The position numbers and the translations under genes are program-made. The notes under the pieces were generated by a model. That model was not told the DNA's origin, searched no databases, and saw only the letters and a list, made by a program, of their open reading frames with translations. From positions 1 to 64,000 of the forward strand of contig CAZYEL010000001.1 in the NCBI GenBank assembly GCA_964646415.1: 64,000 bases of DNA. Direction: 5' to 3'. This DNA comes from VGJV01 sp964646415 (GTDB taxonomy: Bacteria > Patescibacteriota > Minisyncoccia > UBA6257 > 2-01-FULL-56-20). Below are positions 1 to 7,516 of this stretch, piece after piece. Positions within the stretch are counted from its first letter, which is position 1. Every line of letters starts with the position of its first letter.

Positions 1-2
1 TG

Positions 3-86
3 GAAGGATACCTGTCTGAACATGCAGGTGTTTCCAAGGTGCTGGGACATTACGAGGGGATTGACGAAATGCCAAATATATGCTAA
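3..86 (+). CDS. C-terminal end of a truncated upstream protein
   Basis: The third forward frame is open from the window edge to a TAA at 84-86 and encodes 27 residues ending HYEGIDEMPNIC. The residue mix looks protein-like and the other two forward frames do not (one stops after five codons). The gene's start lies outside the window and no family can be assigned. The promoter for the next gene overlaps its last codons. Confidence 0.4.
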   Translation, partial: EGYLSEHAGVSKVLGHYEGIDEMPNIC

Positions 87-89
87 TAT
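61..89 (+). promoter_or_regulatory. Sigma70-type promoter for the GspF-N-like gene
   Basis: TTGACG at 61-66, a 17-base spacer and TAATAT at 84-89, with TGC directly before the -10 as an extended -10 element. Transcription would start near 96, giving a leader of about 105 bases before the ATG at 202. The leader can form a hairpin between gagg (about 100) and cctc (about 129). Confidence 0.7.
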
Positions 90-201
90 ATAGCCATCTT
101 TGAGGTCCCCCTCATAAACCAAGGGTGCCTCGAAAGATAGACATCCTTGATAATTGAATAACGCAGAAACAACAAAACAAAGAAGTGAAAGGAACCGCAC
201 C

Positions 202-1263
202 ATGAATAAGTACGCATTTAACTGTCTGGGAACTAATGGCAATGAATACCGCGGGGTCGTGGCGGGAGTGGATCGAAACGACGCGGAAACCAAACTCCGA
301 ACGCAAGGACTCCCCGACATCATCCAAATTGAGCAAACTGATGATGCCGCTCCAGAATCATGCACGGAGATTGAATCTCCGGATATGGAAACGCAACAGG
401 AAGCGGAGGAGAGGCGGCTACAAGAAGAGCAGGCGCGCAGGGGAAACCGGCGACAGGAACGGCAACAGCCTCTGGAAGATGAGAAACTGTTACCTCGTCC
501 ACAGGGAATGCCTCTCTGGGCGAAAATCACAGCGGCTATCGTCGGAGTGCTCGTAATCATCGCGATTTTCTACGCGGTAGTGAGCAACAACCGCGCGCAG
601 AAGAAAGCGATCGAAGCGCTCCAGGCGCAGATTGCCTCCCTCGTAGCGAATCCCCAATCGCAAGTGCAAGCCCAACAGCAAACGCTACCATCGGGAATGG
701 TGCCACCTCCGGGAATCACTGCCACTAACCCTCCGCAACCACAACAACCGTTGCGAGTGCAGGGACCGCCTCCAGGAACTGCGGCGATGTACCAATTCGC
801 GGCAACTGGCACCACTGGCACCGCCCCGCTCGTAAACGTCGTCGTGGACAACCGTTGGAGATTCAATGCCTCCGGCGGCGGAACAATGACGAACGCGGCG
901 GGTGGGCAAGACACCGCCTCGGGGGACACGAAGCTGTTGGCGCTCGCGGGACAGGGAAGTGATTACCTTACATTCCCTGCCGGAACGAGATGGGCAAGCC
1001 TCATCATTCCGCAGAACGCGACGACCAATGCCCCGACGGTGTGGGTGGTAATGCCGGACGGCGCAGACAGGTATGCGCCGGAATCGAAAACAGATATCTG
1101 GGTGCAAACCAAGTTTGCCGATAGGAGCGAGGGAGAGTGGATGAGAATGAGCCCCGTGGCTCAACTTCCATTCACTGCATCTCCAATCCGGGCAATGAGG
1201 TTCGCGGTCGCGAATCCCACCACTCCGGTGCCGTTCACCATACGGTTTCGGGGACTCCAGTAA
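202..1263 (+). CDS. Membrane-anchored protein with GspF-N-like N-terminus
   Basis: A 353-aa protein of unknown function. I chose the ATG at 202, which has a purine-rich GAAAGGA about 8 bases upstream; an in-frame ATG at 154 would add 16 unlikely residues. Residues 1-45 (YAFNCLGTNGNEYRG, then EAxxxL and GLPDIIQI) follow the pattern of the N-terminal segment of PilC/GspF proteins. A charged Glu/Arg/Gln stretch (about 60-100), one membrane helix (about 108-130), a coiled segment and a Gln/Pro-rich linker follow. The last 150 residues look beta-rich and are unrecognised. Topology suggests a cytoplasmic head and an exported C-terminal domain. It has its own promoter and terminator and is monocistronic. 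The GspF-N link is by pattern only. Confidence 0.75.
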   Translation: MNKYAFNCLGTNGNEYRGVVAGVDRNDAETKLRTQGLPDIIQIEQTDDAAPESCTEIESPDMETQQEAEERRLQEEQARRGNRRQERQQPLEDEKLLPRPQGMPLWAKITAAIVGVLVIIAIFYAVVSNNRAQKKAIEALQAQIASLVANPQSQVQAQQQTLPSGMVPPPGITATNPPQPQQPLRVQGPPPGTAAMYQFAATGTTGTAPLVNVVVDNRWRFNASGGGTMTNAAGGQDTASGDTKLLALAGQGSDYLTFPAGTRWASLIIPQNATTNAPTVWVVMPDGADRYAPESKTDIWVQTKFADRSEGEWMRMSPVAQLPFTASPIRAMRFAVANPTTPVPFTIRFRGLQ

Positions 1264-1288
1264 GAGTGCAGCGCAAAGTCATATCGAA

Positions 1289-1328
1289 CAAACCTCTATT
1301 CAGCGATGAATAGGGGTTTGTACGTTTT
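1289..1328 (+). terminator. Rho-independent terminator after the 353-aa gene
   Basis: A 13-bp inverted repeat (1289-1301 with 1308-1320, one G-U pair, 6-base loop) is followed by tacgtttta. It lies 26 bases after the stop codon. Confidence 0.7.
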
Positions 1329-1344
1329 AGGCGGCAAAAAACCA

Positions 1345-1375
1345 ACGGCCCCGATGGAATTTCCATCGGGGCCGT
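1345..1375 (-). terminator. Strong hairpin terminator facing vapBC
   Basis: A perfect 15-bp inverted repeat (ACGGCCCCGATGGAA) with a 1-base centre. Read on the minus strand it is followed by TTGGTTTTTTG, so it suits the end of the vapBC transcript. On the plus strand the T-run is weak. Confidence 0.7.
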
Positions 1376-1412
1376 GTGCGTTTCGGGGAGCACACAAGGC
1401 TCCTCAATGTTT

Positions 1413-1452
1413 AGGAAGTCCGACTTCCTAAGGGAAGTCGGACTTCGGGGAA
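1413..1452. repeat. 40-bp palindromic repeat, copy 1
   Basis: This is the left copy of a pair of 40-bp repeats exactly 700 bp apart that bracket vapBC. Each holds two inverted segments (ggaagtccgacttcc and a second aagtcggactt-like arm) and ends in cttcggggaa. The two copies differ at only a few central positions. Confidence 0.75.
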
Positions 1453-1473
1453 ACGATGCAATAACTTATCGTT

Positions 1474-1845
1474 TCAAATCCGCCGCACGGAGAGACCCTT
1501 CACTTTCATAAAATCGCGGACGTTCCTCGTGAGCAAGATACTCCCCGTAAAAAGCGCAGTGGCGGCAATCACGCTGTCGGACACGCCCACCCGGTGCACA
1601 CGGCGGACGCTCGCTGCCAGTCGGGCGATTTGAGAGTCCACAGGGATAAGGGCGACTGCGGCAAGCAATTCTTCAATGCGTGATGCTTCGGCGTCGGTGA
1701 GCGAGGGAAAGCTTAAAAGCTCGAGCTGGGTGATAACCGACACGTACACAGGGGCGTCTCCATCAAACGCTTCTTGCACTACCGACGTATTCACCAACTG
1801 CCCTTTAAGGTGGTAAATGACCGCGTTGGTATCAAGCGTGAACAC
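1474..1845 (-). CDS. vapC: PIN-domain ribonuclease toxin (VapC type)
   Basis: A 123-aa single-domain PIN protein, the usual VapC size. The acidic residues expected to bind Mg2+ are visible: Asp5 in LDTNA, Glu in the TQLELL helix, Asp in VSDSVIAATA and Asp in TRNVRDF. VapC toxins cleave specific RNAs and are held inactive by the partner antitoxin. The gene follows its antitoxin by 6 bases and the pair ends at the hairpin at 1345-1375. No RNA target can be read from the sequence. Confidence 0.9.
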   Translation of the reverse strand: MFTLDTNAVIYHLKGQLVNTSVVQEAFDGDAPVYVSVITQLELLSFPSLTDAEASRIEELLAAVALIPVDSQIARLAASVRRVHRVGVSDSVIAATALFTGSILLTRNVRDFMKVKGLSVRRI

Positions 1846-1851
1846 AGCGGC

Positions 1852-2028
1852 TTATTTCGCGCGACGCTCCCACTCCTTCCGAATCTGTTTGAGTTCTCGC
1901 AACGGGTCGGGGACGCGATGTTTCCACATCCCCCTTGCCTTTTCCCACACGGCGAGACGCTCGCGCCCGCGCAGAGGAAGGATGCGGGGACCAATGGGTA
2001 GTTTTGTGCTTGTGCCTGTCTGTGGCAT
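1852..2028 (-). CDS. vapB: Small antitoxin partner of VapC
   Basis: A 58-aa protein starting at the ATG at 2028 (MPQTGTSTKLPIGPR...). It is basic, with a helical C-terminus (LRELKQIRKEWERRAK) of the kind that wraps a PIN toxin; no clear AbrB or RHH motif can be named. It ends 6 bases before vapC on the same strand. The identification rests on position, size and composition. Such antitoxins usually also repress their own operon. Confidence 0.7.
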   Translation of the reverse strand: MPQTGTSTKLPIGPRILPLRGRERLAVWEKARGMWKHRVPDPLRELKQIRKEWERRAK

Positions 2029-2112
2029 ACACTCATAGTACCTTTTCGCACCACCGCGTCAATTTCTGCGACGGGAATAAAAATCGGGAAGCACTCAAGG
2101 TTTTTCAATATG

Positions 2113-2152
2113 AGGAAGTCCGACTTCCTTAAGGAATCCGGACTTCGGGGAA
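2113..2152. repeat. 40-bp palindromic repeat, copy 2
   Basis: Right copy of the repeat at 1413-1452, in the same orientation. It lies just downstream of the gyrA stop and could also act as a hairpin at the end of that transcript, although no T-run follows. Confidence 0.75.
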
Positions 2153-2177
2153 CTTATCGCTTAACGCTTACCGCTAT

Positions 2178-4712
2178 TTATATCACCACCACGCCCGCAA
2201 TTCTGTCTCCTGAACTCAAGTTCATAATCCGCACGCCTTGCGCGGAGCGGCCGGTCTGGCGGACGCTCTTTAGCTCCGTCCGAATCACCTGCCCCTTCGC
2301 CGAGAGCGCGAGCATTTCCATCTCCTCGCTCACCACCGTTCCCGCAACCACCTTTCCCGTCTTCGCGGTCACGTTCGCGGTCTTGATGCCGGAACCGCCG
2401 CGGTTCTGGGTTTTATATTCCTTAAGCGGCGTCTGCTTCCCGAATCCGTTCGCCATAACCACCAAAAGTTTCGCGGTGTCCCCCTTCTTCACGATGTCGC
2501 ACCCCGCGACCGCGTCGCCCGTGCGAAGCCGGATGGCACGCACACCCGCCGCGCCGCGCCCCATGGGACGCGCTTGCGACTCCGCAAAACGGACGGATTG
2601 CCCTTGTTCCGTTACCAGTATCACCTGCTCGTCGCCTTTCGAAATCCGCACCCACTTCAGCAGGTCGCCTTTTTTTCCGCCCGAGGCGGATCCGCCTTTG
2701 GTGGACAACTTAATCCCGATGATGCCCGTGCGGCGGATGTTTTCGAAATCCTTAAGCGCGGTCTTTTTCACTATCCCATGCTTGGTTACCATCACAAGAT
2801 AGATTCCCTTGTCGCTTGTCGCTTGTCGCTTGTCGCTCGATGGCAGGTTCACAATCGCGCTCACGCTTTCTTCGGCAGGAAGTTCGAGGAAGTTATGAAT
2901 CGCTTTCCCTTTCGAGGTGCGGCTCGCGGCGGGGATTTCGTACGCACGCGTTTCGAATACTCTCCCGCGGTCGGTGAAGAAAAGAATCCGGTCGTGCGTG
3001 TTCGCGTGGAAGAAATGCGAAAGGAAATCCTCGTCCGCCACGTCCGACCCGATGAGCCCCTTCCCGCCCCGCCGCTGCGCTTTGAAGGAATCCGGCGGTA
3101 CGCGTTTGATGTACCCGCTCGAAGAGAACGTCACAATAGCCTCCTCTTCGGGAACAAGGTCCTCGTCCGTCATTTCTTTGAGGGCAGAGTTCACCACATG
3201 CGTCCGCCGCGCATCGCCGTATTTGGTTTTGAGTTCCGCAAGCTCCTGCTTCACCACCTCGAGCATCCGCGCGGGGCTCTTCAAAATAAGCGTGAGTTCT
3301 TTTATGAGCGCCCGTTTCTCCTTGAGTTCCGCATCGATTTTCTCACGCTCAAGCGCCGCCAAAGTCTGGAGCTTCATTTCCAAAATTGCCACCGCCTGGA
3401 GCTCCGAGAGCTTGAACCCTTTCATGAGGTTCATCCGCGCATCCTCGCGGTCCTTTGATTTCTTGATGGTTGCAATCACCTTGTCGATTACGTCCAAGGC
3501 CTTCGCAAGCCCTTCCAAAATATGCGCCCGCTCTTCCGCTTTCCTTAAATCGAACTGCGCGCGGCGGCGCACGATTTCCTTGCGATGCGCGATGTAGGCG
3601 AGGAGCATCTCCTTCAGGGAGAAAAGCTCCGGCTGGATGCCGTCCCGCAAGGCAATCATATTGAAATGAAAATCCTTCTGGAGGTCGGAGTGCTGGTAGA
3701 GCTGGTTCAATACTTTCTGCGGCGCGGCGTCGGACTTGAGCTCCACCACAATCCGCAGGCCTTCGCGGTCGGACTCGTCGCGGAGGTCGCGGATGCCTTC
3801 TACGCGCTTATCCGTAACGAGCATCGCAATGTGCTTCACAAGCTCGGACTTGTTCACCTGGTAGGGAATTTCCGTGATGACAATGTCGAACCCCCCCTGC
3901 CTGCCGGCAGGCAGGCGCGCACCACTCTCTCCCTTCTTGCGCTCCACAATCTCCGCTTTCGCGCGGGCCGTTACCGCGCCGCGCCCCGTCGCATACGCCG
4001 TCCGAATAGCGGCGCGGTCGTAAATAACGCCGCCCGTCGGGAAATCCGGCCCCTTCACGTGCTCCAACAAATCCTCCCCCGTCGCGCCGGGCTTCTCCAT
4101 AAGAAGAAGCGTCGCGTCCACCACCTCCACAAGGTTGTGCGGCGGGATACTCGTCGCCATCCCCACCGCGATTCCCAAAGTGCCGTTAATCAAAAGGTTG
4201 GGGAGCTTCGCGGGGAATACTTTCGGCTCCTCGCGGGTCGCGTCATAGTTCGGCAGCCAGTCCACCGTTTCTTTCTCGATATCAAAAAGCATCTCCTCCG
4301 CGACTTTCGAGAGACGCGCTTCCGTGTACCGCATCGCTGCGGGAGAATCCCCGTCGACGCTGCCGAAGTTTCCCTGCCCCTGCACAAGCGGGTACCGGAG
4401 CGAGAAGTCCTGCGCCATCCGCGCGAGCGTGTCGTAAATCGCCACGTCGCCGTGCGGGTGGTATTTCGCCATCGTCTCGCCCACCACATTCGCCGATTTC
4501 CTGAACCTGGCGAGATGCGTGAGGCCGATGGACCACATGGTCCAAAGCACGCGCCGATGCACCGGCTTCAGCCCGTCGCGCACGTCCGGCAGGGCGCGCG
4601 CGACAATGACCGACATGGCATAGTCGAGGTAGGATTCGCTAAGCTCGCTCGTGATTGGACGTTTTTCTACGTTGTCTGGCATAGCATCGGATTTCGTGCT
4701 TCGGACTTTCAC
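2178..4712 (-). CDS. gyrA: DNA gyrase subunit A
   Basis: Full-length GyrA (844 codons from a GTG at 4712 that overlaps the upstream stop as GTGA; an ATG at 4682 just before PDNVEKRP is the alternative start). The breakage-reunion domain has YLDYAMSVIVARALPDVRDGLKP, the loop YHPHGDVAIYD and the catalytic Tyr in AAMRYTEARL. The GyrA box QRRGGKG in the C-terminal beta-pinwheel separates it from ParC. With GyrB (not in the window) it introduces negative supercoils. Three short inserts look foreign: LPAGRQG (about 266), SDKRQATSDK (about 625) and STKGGSASGG (about 670). Each is encoded by a palindromic or tandem DNA motif found elsewhere in the window. The residue matching E. coli Ser83 is Val. 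Confidence 0.95.
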   Translation of the reverse strand: MKVRSTKSDAMPDNVEKRPITSELSESYLDYAMSVIVARALPDVRDGLKPVHRRVLWTMWSIGLTHLARFRKSANVVGETMAKYHPHGDVAIYDTLARMAQDFSLRYPLVQGQGNFGSVDGDSPAAMRYTEARLSKVAEEMLFDIEKETVDWLPNYDATREEPKVFPAKLPNLLINGTLGIAVGMATSIPPHNLVEVVDATLLLMEKPGATGEDLLEHVKGPDFPTGGVIYDRAAIRTAYATGRGAVTARAKAEIVERKKGESGARLPAGRQGGFDIVITEIPYQVNKSELVKHIAMLVTDKRVEGIRDLRDESDREGLRIVVELKSDAAPQKVLNQLYQHSDLQKDFHFNMIALRDGIQPELFSLKEMLLAYIAHRKEIVRRRAQFDLRKAEERAHILEGLAKALDVIDKVIATIKKSKDREDARMNLMKGFKLSELQAVAILEMKLQTLAALEREKIDAELKEKRALIKELTLILKSPARMLEVVKQELAELKTKYGDARRTHVVNSALKEMTDEDLVPEEEAIVTFSSSGYIKRVPPDSFKAQRRGGKGLIGSDVADEDFLSHFFHANTHDRILFFTDRGRVFETRAYEIPAASRTSKGKAIHNFLELPAEESVSAIVNLPSSDKRQATSDKGIYLVMVTKHGIVKKTALKDFENIRRTGIIGIKLSTKGGSASGGKKGDLLKWVRISKGDEQVILVTEQGQSVRFAESQARPMGRGAAGVRAIRLRTGDAVAGCDIVKKGDTAKLLVVMANGFGKQTPLKEYKTQNRGGSGIKTANVTAKTGKVVAGTVVSEEMEMLALSAKGQVIRTELKSVRQTGRSAQGVRIMNLSSGDRIAGVVVI

Positions 4713-5017
4713 TTAAGAGGTTTCACAATATATTCGCGGGAGCCTTTGAACATTTCCCCGAAACGACCAATGGCGCCGGTAACATTTTCATAGAGTATCG
4801 CACTGCCACGCTGCATGGTTTGCCAGAATGACGCTTGCTGCTGCTCCTGCCCACTCGCAAGCCCGGTATTCTCTCCCGCGTCCACAAGAAGATTGTTGAA
4901 ATACGCGAGCCAGATATACAACACCACCACCATTGCGACCGCCGAACTGATAATCAATACGCGCCGCTTCGTAGCCGCATCCGCCCCCTGAATTCGATTC
5001 AAAAAACCTTCCCTCAT
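4709..5017 (-). CDS. Small single-pass membrane protein
   Basis: A 102-aa protein with a basic start (MREGFLNRIQGADAATKRR), one membrane helix (about 20-42) and a short polar tail, so a type II or bitopic protein with most of the tail outside. It overlaps the MBL-fold gene upstream by 4 bases and gyrA downstream by 4 bases (GTGA), so the three genes look translationally coupled. The family is unknown to me. Confidence 0.7.
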   Translation of the reverse strand: MREGFLNRIQGADAATKRRVLIISSAVAMVVVLYIWLAYFNNLLVDAGENTGLASGQEQQQASFWQTMQRGSAILYENVTGAIGRFGEMFKGSREYIVKPLK

Positions 5018-5580
5018 GCGGGCTTCAACGCAATAGTTTTCGTCCCTTGCATAGCCTCCAGGTCTTTTTTGCGGAACACGAACTTTTCTTCAACGCCCCC
5101 GCTCTCGCCCATTTCTTTGAGGAACGGCGCGGGCGACTTTTCGTACGCGGGAATCACCACCTTCGGCTCGATTTGGCGCACCAGTTTTTCCGCCGCTTCA
5201 TCGCTCAAATACTTCCCGCCCAGCCGGAGAAACACCACATCCGGCTCATTCAGCTTTTCCAAGAGGTCGGCTTCGAGAACTTTTTCGAGAGGCCCCAGGA
5301 ACGCGAACGTCACATCCTCCCACCGCACGAGATGCGCCGTGTACGCCCGCCCAGGCTTTGCCTCAAGCGCAATACCGCGCACTTCTATCCCTTTGGACTC
5401 GTATTCGCCGGGGAACGCAAACTCCGTTTGCGGGCCCGGCTCCGCGCCAGAGGCGGGAGTTTCCGCATCGGTTTTGAGCACGATATCGCCCTTCAAACGA
5501 TTCGAAACGGGGTCCACAAGGACCGAAATTTCGCCACTCTGAATGCGGAATGAACCCTCGCCTTGATAGGTAATAACCAC
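5014..5580 (-). CDS. MBL-fold (UlaG/COG2220-like) protein with lost metal motif
   Basis: A 188-aa protein shaped like the short COG2220 metallo-beta-lactamase-fold proteins: ITYQGEGSFRIQSGEISVLVDP at the start, then DIVLKTDAE, FPGEYESKGIEVRGI and an IEPKVVIPAY strand. The position where active members have T-H-x-H-x-D-H reads LKTDAETPAS, so the zinc ligands are missing and hydrolase activity is doubtful. It heads a coupled three-gene set with the small membrane protein and gyrA. The fold call comes from the strand pattern; a binding or structural role is inference. Confidence 0.7.
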   Translation of the reverse strand: MVITYQGEGSFRIQSGEISVLVDPVSNRLKGDIVLKTDAETPASGAEPGPQTEFAFPGEYESKGIEVRGIALEAKPGRAYTAHLVRWEDVTFAFLGPLEKVLEADLLEKLNEPDVVFLRLGGKYLSDEAAEKLVRQIEPKVVIPAYEKSPAPFLKEMGESGGVEEKFVFRKKDLEAMQGTKTIALKPA

Positions 5581-5600
5581 GGAGACAGTTTATCAAAAAT

Positions 5601-5628
5601 TTGACTGAAACTCCAGTACCCGTATAAT
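5601..5628 (+). promoter_or_regulatory. Promoter of the S1-protein gene
   Basis: TTGACT (5601-5606), 16-base spacer, perfect TATAAT (5623-5628). The ATG lies 11 bases after the -10, so the transcript would have a leader of about 5 bases or fewer and no Shine-Dalgarno sequence. Confidence 0.8.
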
Positions 5629-5639
5629 CTTGGACACAC

Positions 5640-6740
5640 ATGGCAGAATCGGCAAACAACAAACCGGCGCAGAGCACGCTTCTCGATGCCCTCAAAAACA
5701 CCATTCCCCCAAGCGAGTGGCCGAAGGAAGGAAGCGTTGCCGAGGTGAAATTGCTCCGGAAAACAGACCGTAAGGTCTTTTTCGATATGGGGAAATTCGG
5801 CACCGGCATCGTGTGGGGAGCGGAACTCCTGAACGCACGGGAAATGGTGAAAGATTTGAAAGCCGGCGATGCCTGCCTCGCGAAAATAAAAGCCATCGAA
5901 TCCGACGAGGGGTTCATTGAACTCTCGCTCGCCGAAGCCGGAAGGGAGCGGCTCTGGCAGCAAGCAAGAGAATTCCTTGAATCGGGTGAGCTTGTGAAAG
6001 TTAAAGTGGTGGGCGCGAACGCGGGAGGGCTCACTGCAACCCTTTTCGACCTCAAGGCGTTCCTTCCCGTTTCGCAACTTTCGCAGGAGCACTACCCGCG
6101 CGTCGAGGACGGCGACCGCCAGAAAATTTTCGACGAACTCAAGAAATTTATCGGGCAGGAACTCACGGTGAAGGTAATCGACGTGAACCCGCGGCACAAC
6201 AAGTTCATTCTTTCCGAGCGCGAGGTGGTGAGCGGGAACGTGAAGGAGCTTCTGAAGAAATACAAAACGGGCGACGAAATTCAGGGACTGGTGACTGGCA
6301 TTGCGGACTTTGGCGCGTTCGTGCGCTTCGTGGACGAGCCGCAGCTCGAGGGACTTATCCATATCTCCGAGCTTGCACATGCGCTCGTGGACAATCCGAA
6401 AGACGTGCTCAAAGTGGATGAAACAGTAAAGGCAAAAATTATCGACATCCGCGAAGACGGGCGGGTGTTCCTCTCACTCAAGGCGCTCCAGGCGGACCCG
6501 TGGACGACGCTCGGCGACCGCTACAAGAAAGGAGATGAGGTAGAGGGCAAGGGCTACAAGCTCAATCCCTTCGGCGCCATCGTTGACCTCGGCGGCGGCA
6601 TCCAGGGCACCGTCCACATTGCGGAATTTGAGTCCGCGGACACAATGAAAAAAATACTCACGCCAGGCGGCACACACAGGTTTGTGGTTGAAACGGTGAA
6701 ACCGGAGGAGAAAAGGATTGTACTCAAACTGAAGAAATAA
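5640..6740 (+). CDS. rpsA: S1-domain RNA-binding protein (ribosomal protein S1-like)
   Basis: A 366-aa protein with four OB-fold S1 repeats at about 18-88, 105-185, 200-270 and 285-365. The third is the most canonical (GLVTGIADFGAFVRF, then LEGLIHISEL). Classical S1 has four to six such repeats and brings mRNA to the 30S subunit. The fourth repeat (GKGYKLNPFGAIVDLGGGIQGTVHI) is also well formed. Transcription is from a consensus promoter only 11 bases before the ATG, so the mRNA itself is probably leaderless. A general S1-domain RNA-binding protein that is not ribosome-bound cannot be excluded. Confidence 0.85.
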   Translation: MAESANNKPAQSTLLDALKNTIPPSEWPKEGSVAEVKLLRKTDRKVFFDMGKFGTGIVWGAELLNAREMVKDLKAGDACLAKIKAIESDEGFIELSLAEAGRERLWQQAREFLESGELVKVKVVGANAGGLTATLFDLKAFLPVSQLSQEHYPRVEDGDRQKIFDELKKFIGQELTVKVIDVNPRHNKFILSEREVVSGNVKELLKKYKTGDEIQGLVTGIADFGAFVRFVDEPQLEGLIHISELAHALVDNPKDVLKVDETVKAKIIDIREDGRVFLSLKALQADPWTTLGDRYKKGDEVEGKGYKLNPFGAIVDLGGGIQGTVHIAEFESADTMKKILTPGGTHRFVVETVKPEEKRIVLKLKK

Positions 6741-6800
6741 GGCGGAGTGTTGCAAAACCGAACCCCAGGGCTACACTTAAGAGGTAGCCTGTTTTATTTT

Positions 6801-7496
6801 ATGAGAAAAGATAAAGAAGTCGCGCTCAAGTTGCGTCTGGGAGGAAAAAGTTATACCGAAATAAGCCAGACTCTTGACGTACCAAAATCCACTCTTTCCG
6901 CATGGCTTTCTAAAGTCGTTCTATCTCCTCGTGCGAACGAGAGAATAGCTGCGCGCACACGAGAAAAATCTCTCATAAGCATCCTCCGCCATAATAGGCA
7001 ACAAACAACCGCTGCCCGGAAACGTGCTTCGGATACTCGGAAATTAGCGGCGAGTTTCATCGGGAGACTGTCGGACCGAGACTTACTCATCCTTGGCGCT
7101 GCGCTGTATTGGGCAGAAGGATACAAAAGATTGAAGTGGAGGAAAGGCAAGGAGCTGACGGCTCACCCTGTGTCGCTTACGAACTCAGACCCGTTTCTTG
7201 TACAAGCATTCCTCAAATTCCTCCGGGGGAACATGGGGGTGCACAATGAGAAAATAAAAGCTGGCGTGCGCATATTTCAACATCATAACGAACAAGAGTT
7301 ATTGGATTTTTGGCAACGCATTACTGATATCCCACGAAAGAACTTTACAAAAACGTACGTGGGAATCAGCCAGTCGAGCAAAGGGAAACGGCCATTCAAT
7401 CGGCTACCGTATGGGACACTTCAAATCAACGTTTCCAGCACTCCTCTCTTTCATCAAATCATGGGCTATATTGAAGGATTGAAAGAAAACAGGTAA
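6801..7496 (+). CDS. HTH plus LAGLIDADG-like protein next to tRNA-Phe
   Basis: A 231-aa protein starting at the ATG at 6801. Residues 1-45 form a helix-turn-helix (ALKLRLGGKSYTEISQTLDVPKS, then TLSAWLSK) like the small resolvase/transposase HTH. A LAGLIDADG-like helix follows (LLILGAALYWAEGYK), and a second degenerate one closes the protein (HQIMGYIEGLK). It is homologous by eye to the gene at 18549-19217 over its whole length. It ends 20 bases before the intron-bearing tRNA-Phe on the same strand. A homing or DNA-binding role at tRNA loci is inference; the acidic residue of the first motif (WAEG) is kept. A possible promoter is TTGCAA/TACACT at 6750-6777. Confidence 0.8.
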   Translation: MRKDKEVALKLRLGGKSYTEISQTLDVPKSTLSAWLSKVVLSPRANERIAARTREKSLISILRHNRQQTTAARKRASDTRKLAASFIGRLSDRDLLILGAALYWAEGYKRLKWRKGKELTAHPVSLTNSDPFLVQAFLKFLRGNMGVHNEKIKAGVRIFQHHNEQELLDFWQRITDIPRKNFTKTYVGISQSSKGKRPFNRLPYGTLQINVSSTPLFHQIMGYIEGLKENR

Positions 7497-7516
7497 GCTG
7501 GGTACTGCTAACGCAT

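Noticed and set aside
154..201. Upstream start for the GspF-N-like gene
   Set aside because: The extra 16 residues are polar and unlike the family start, and the better ribosome-binding region precedes 202.
2808..2836. CRISPR-like tandem repeats
   Set aside because: Units are 7 bases with no spacers, inside a coding gene. No CRISPR array or cas gene was seen in the window.
2574..4793. Long open frames antisense to gyrA (294 and 402 codons)
   Set aside because: They lie fully opposite gyrA, have Arg/His-rich shadow composition and no start signals or family resemblance.
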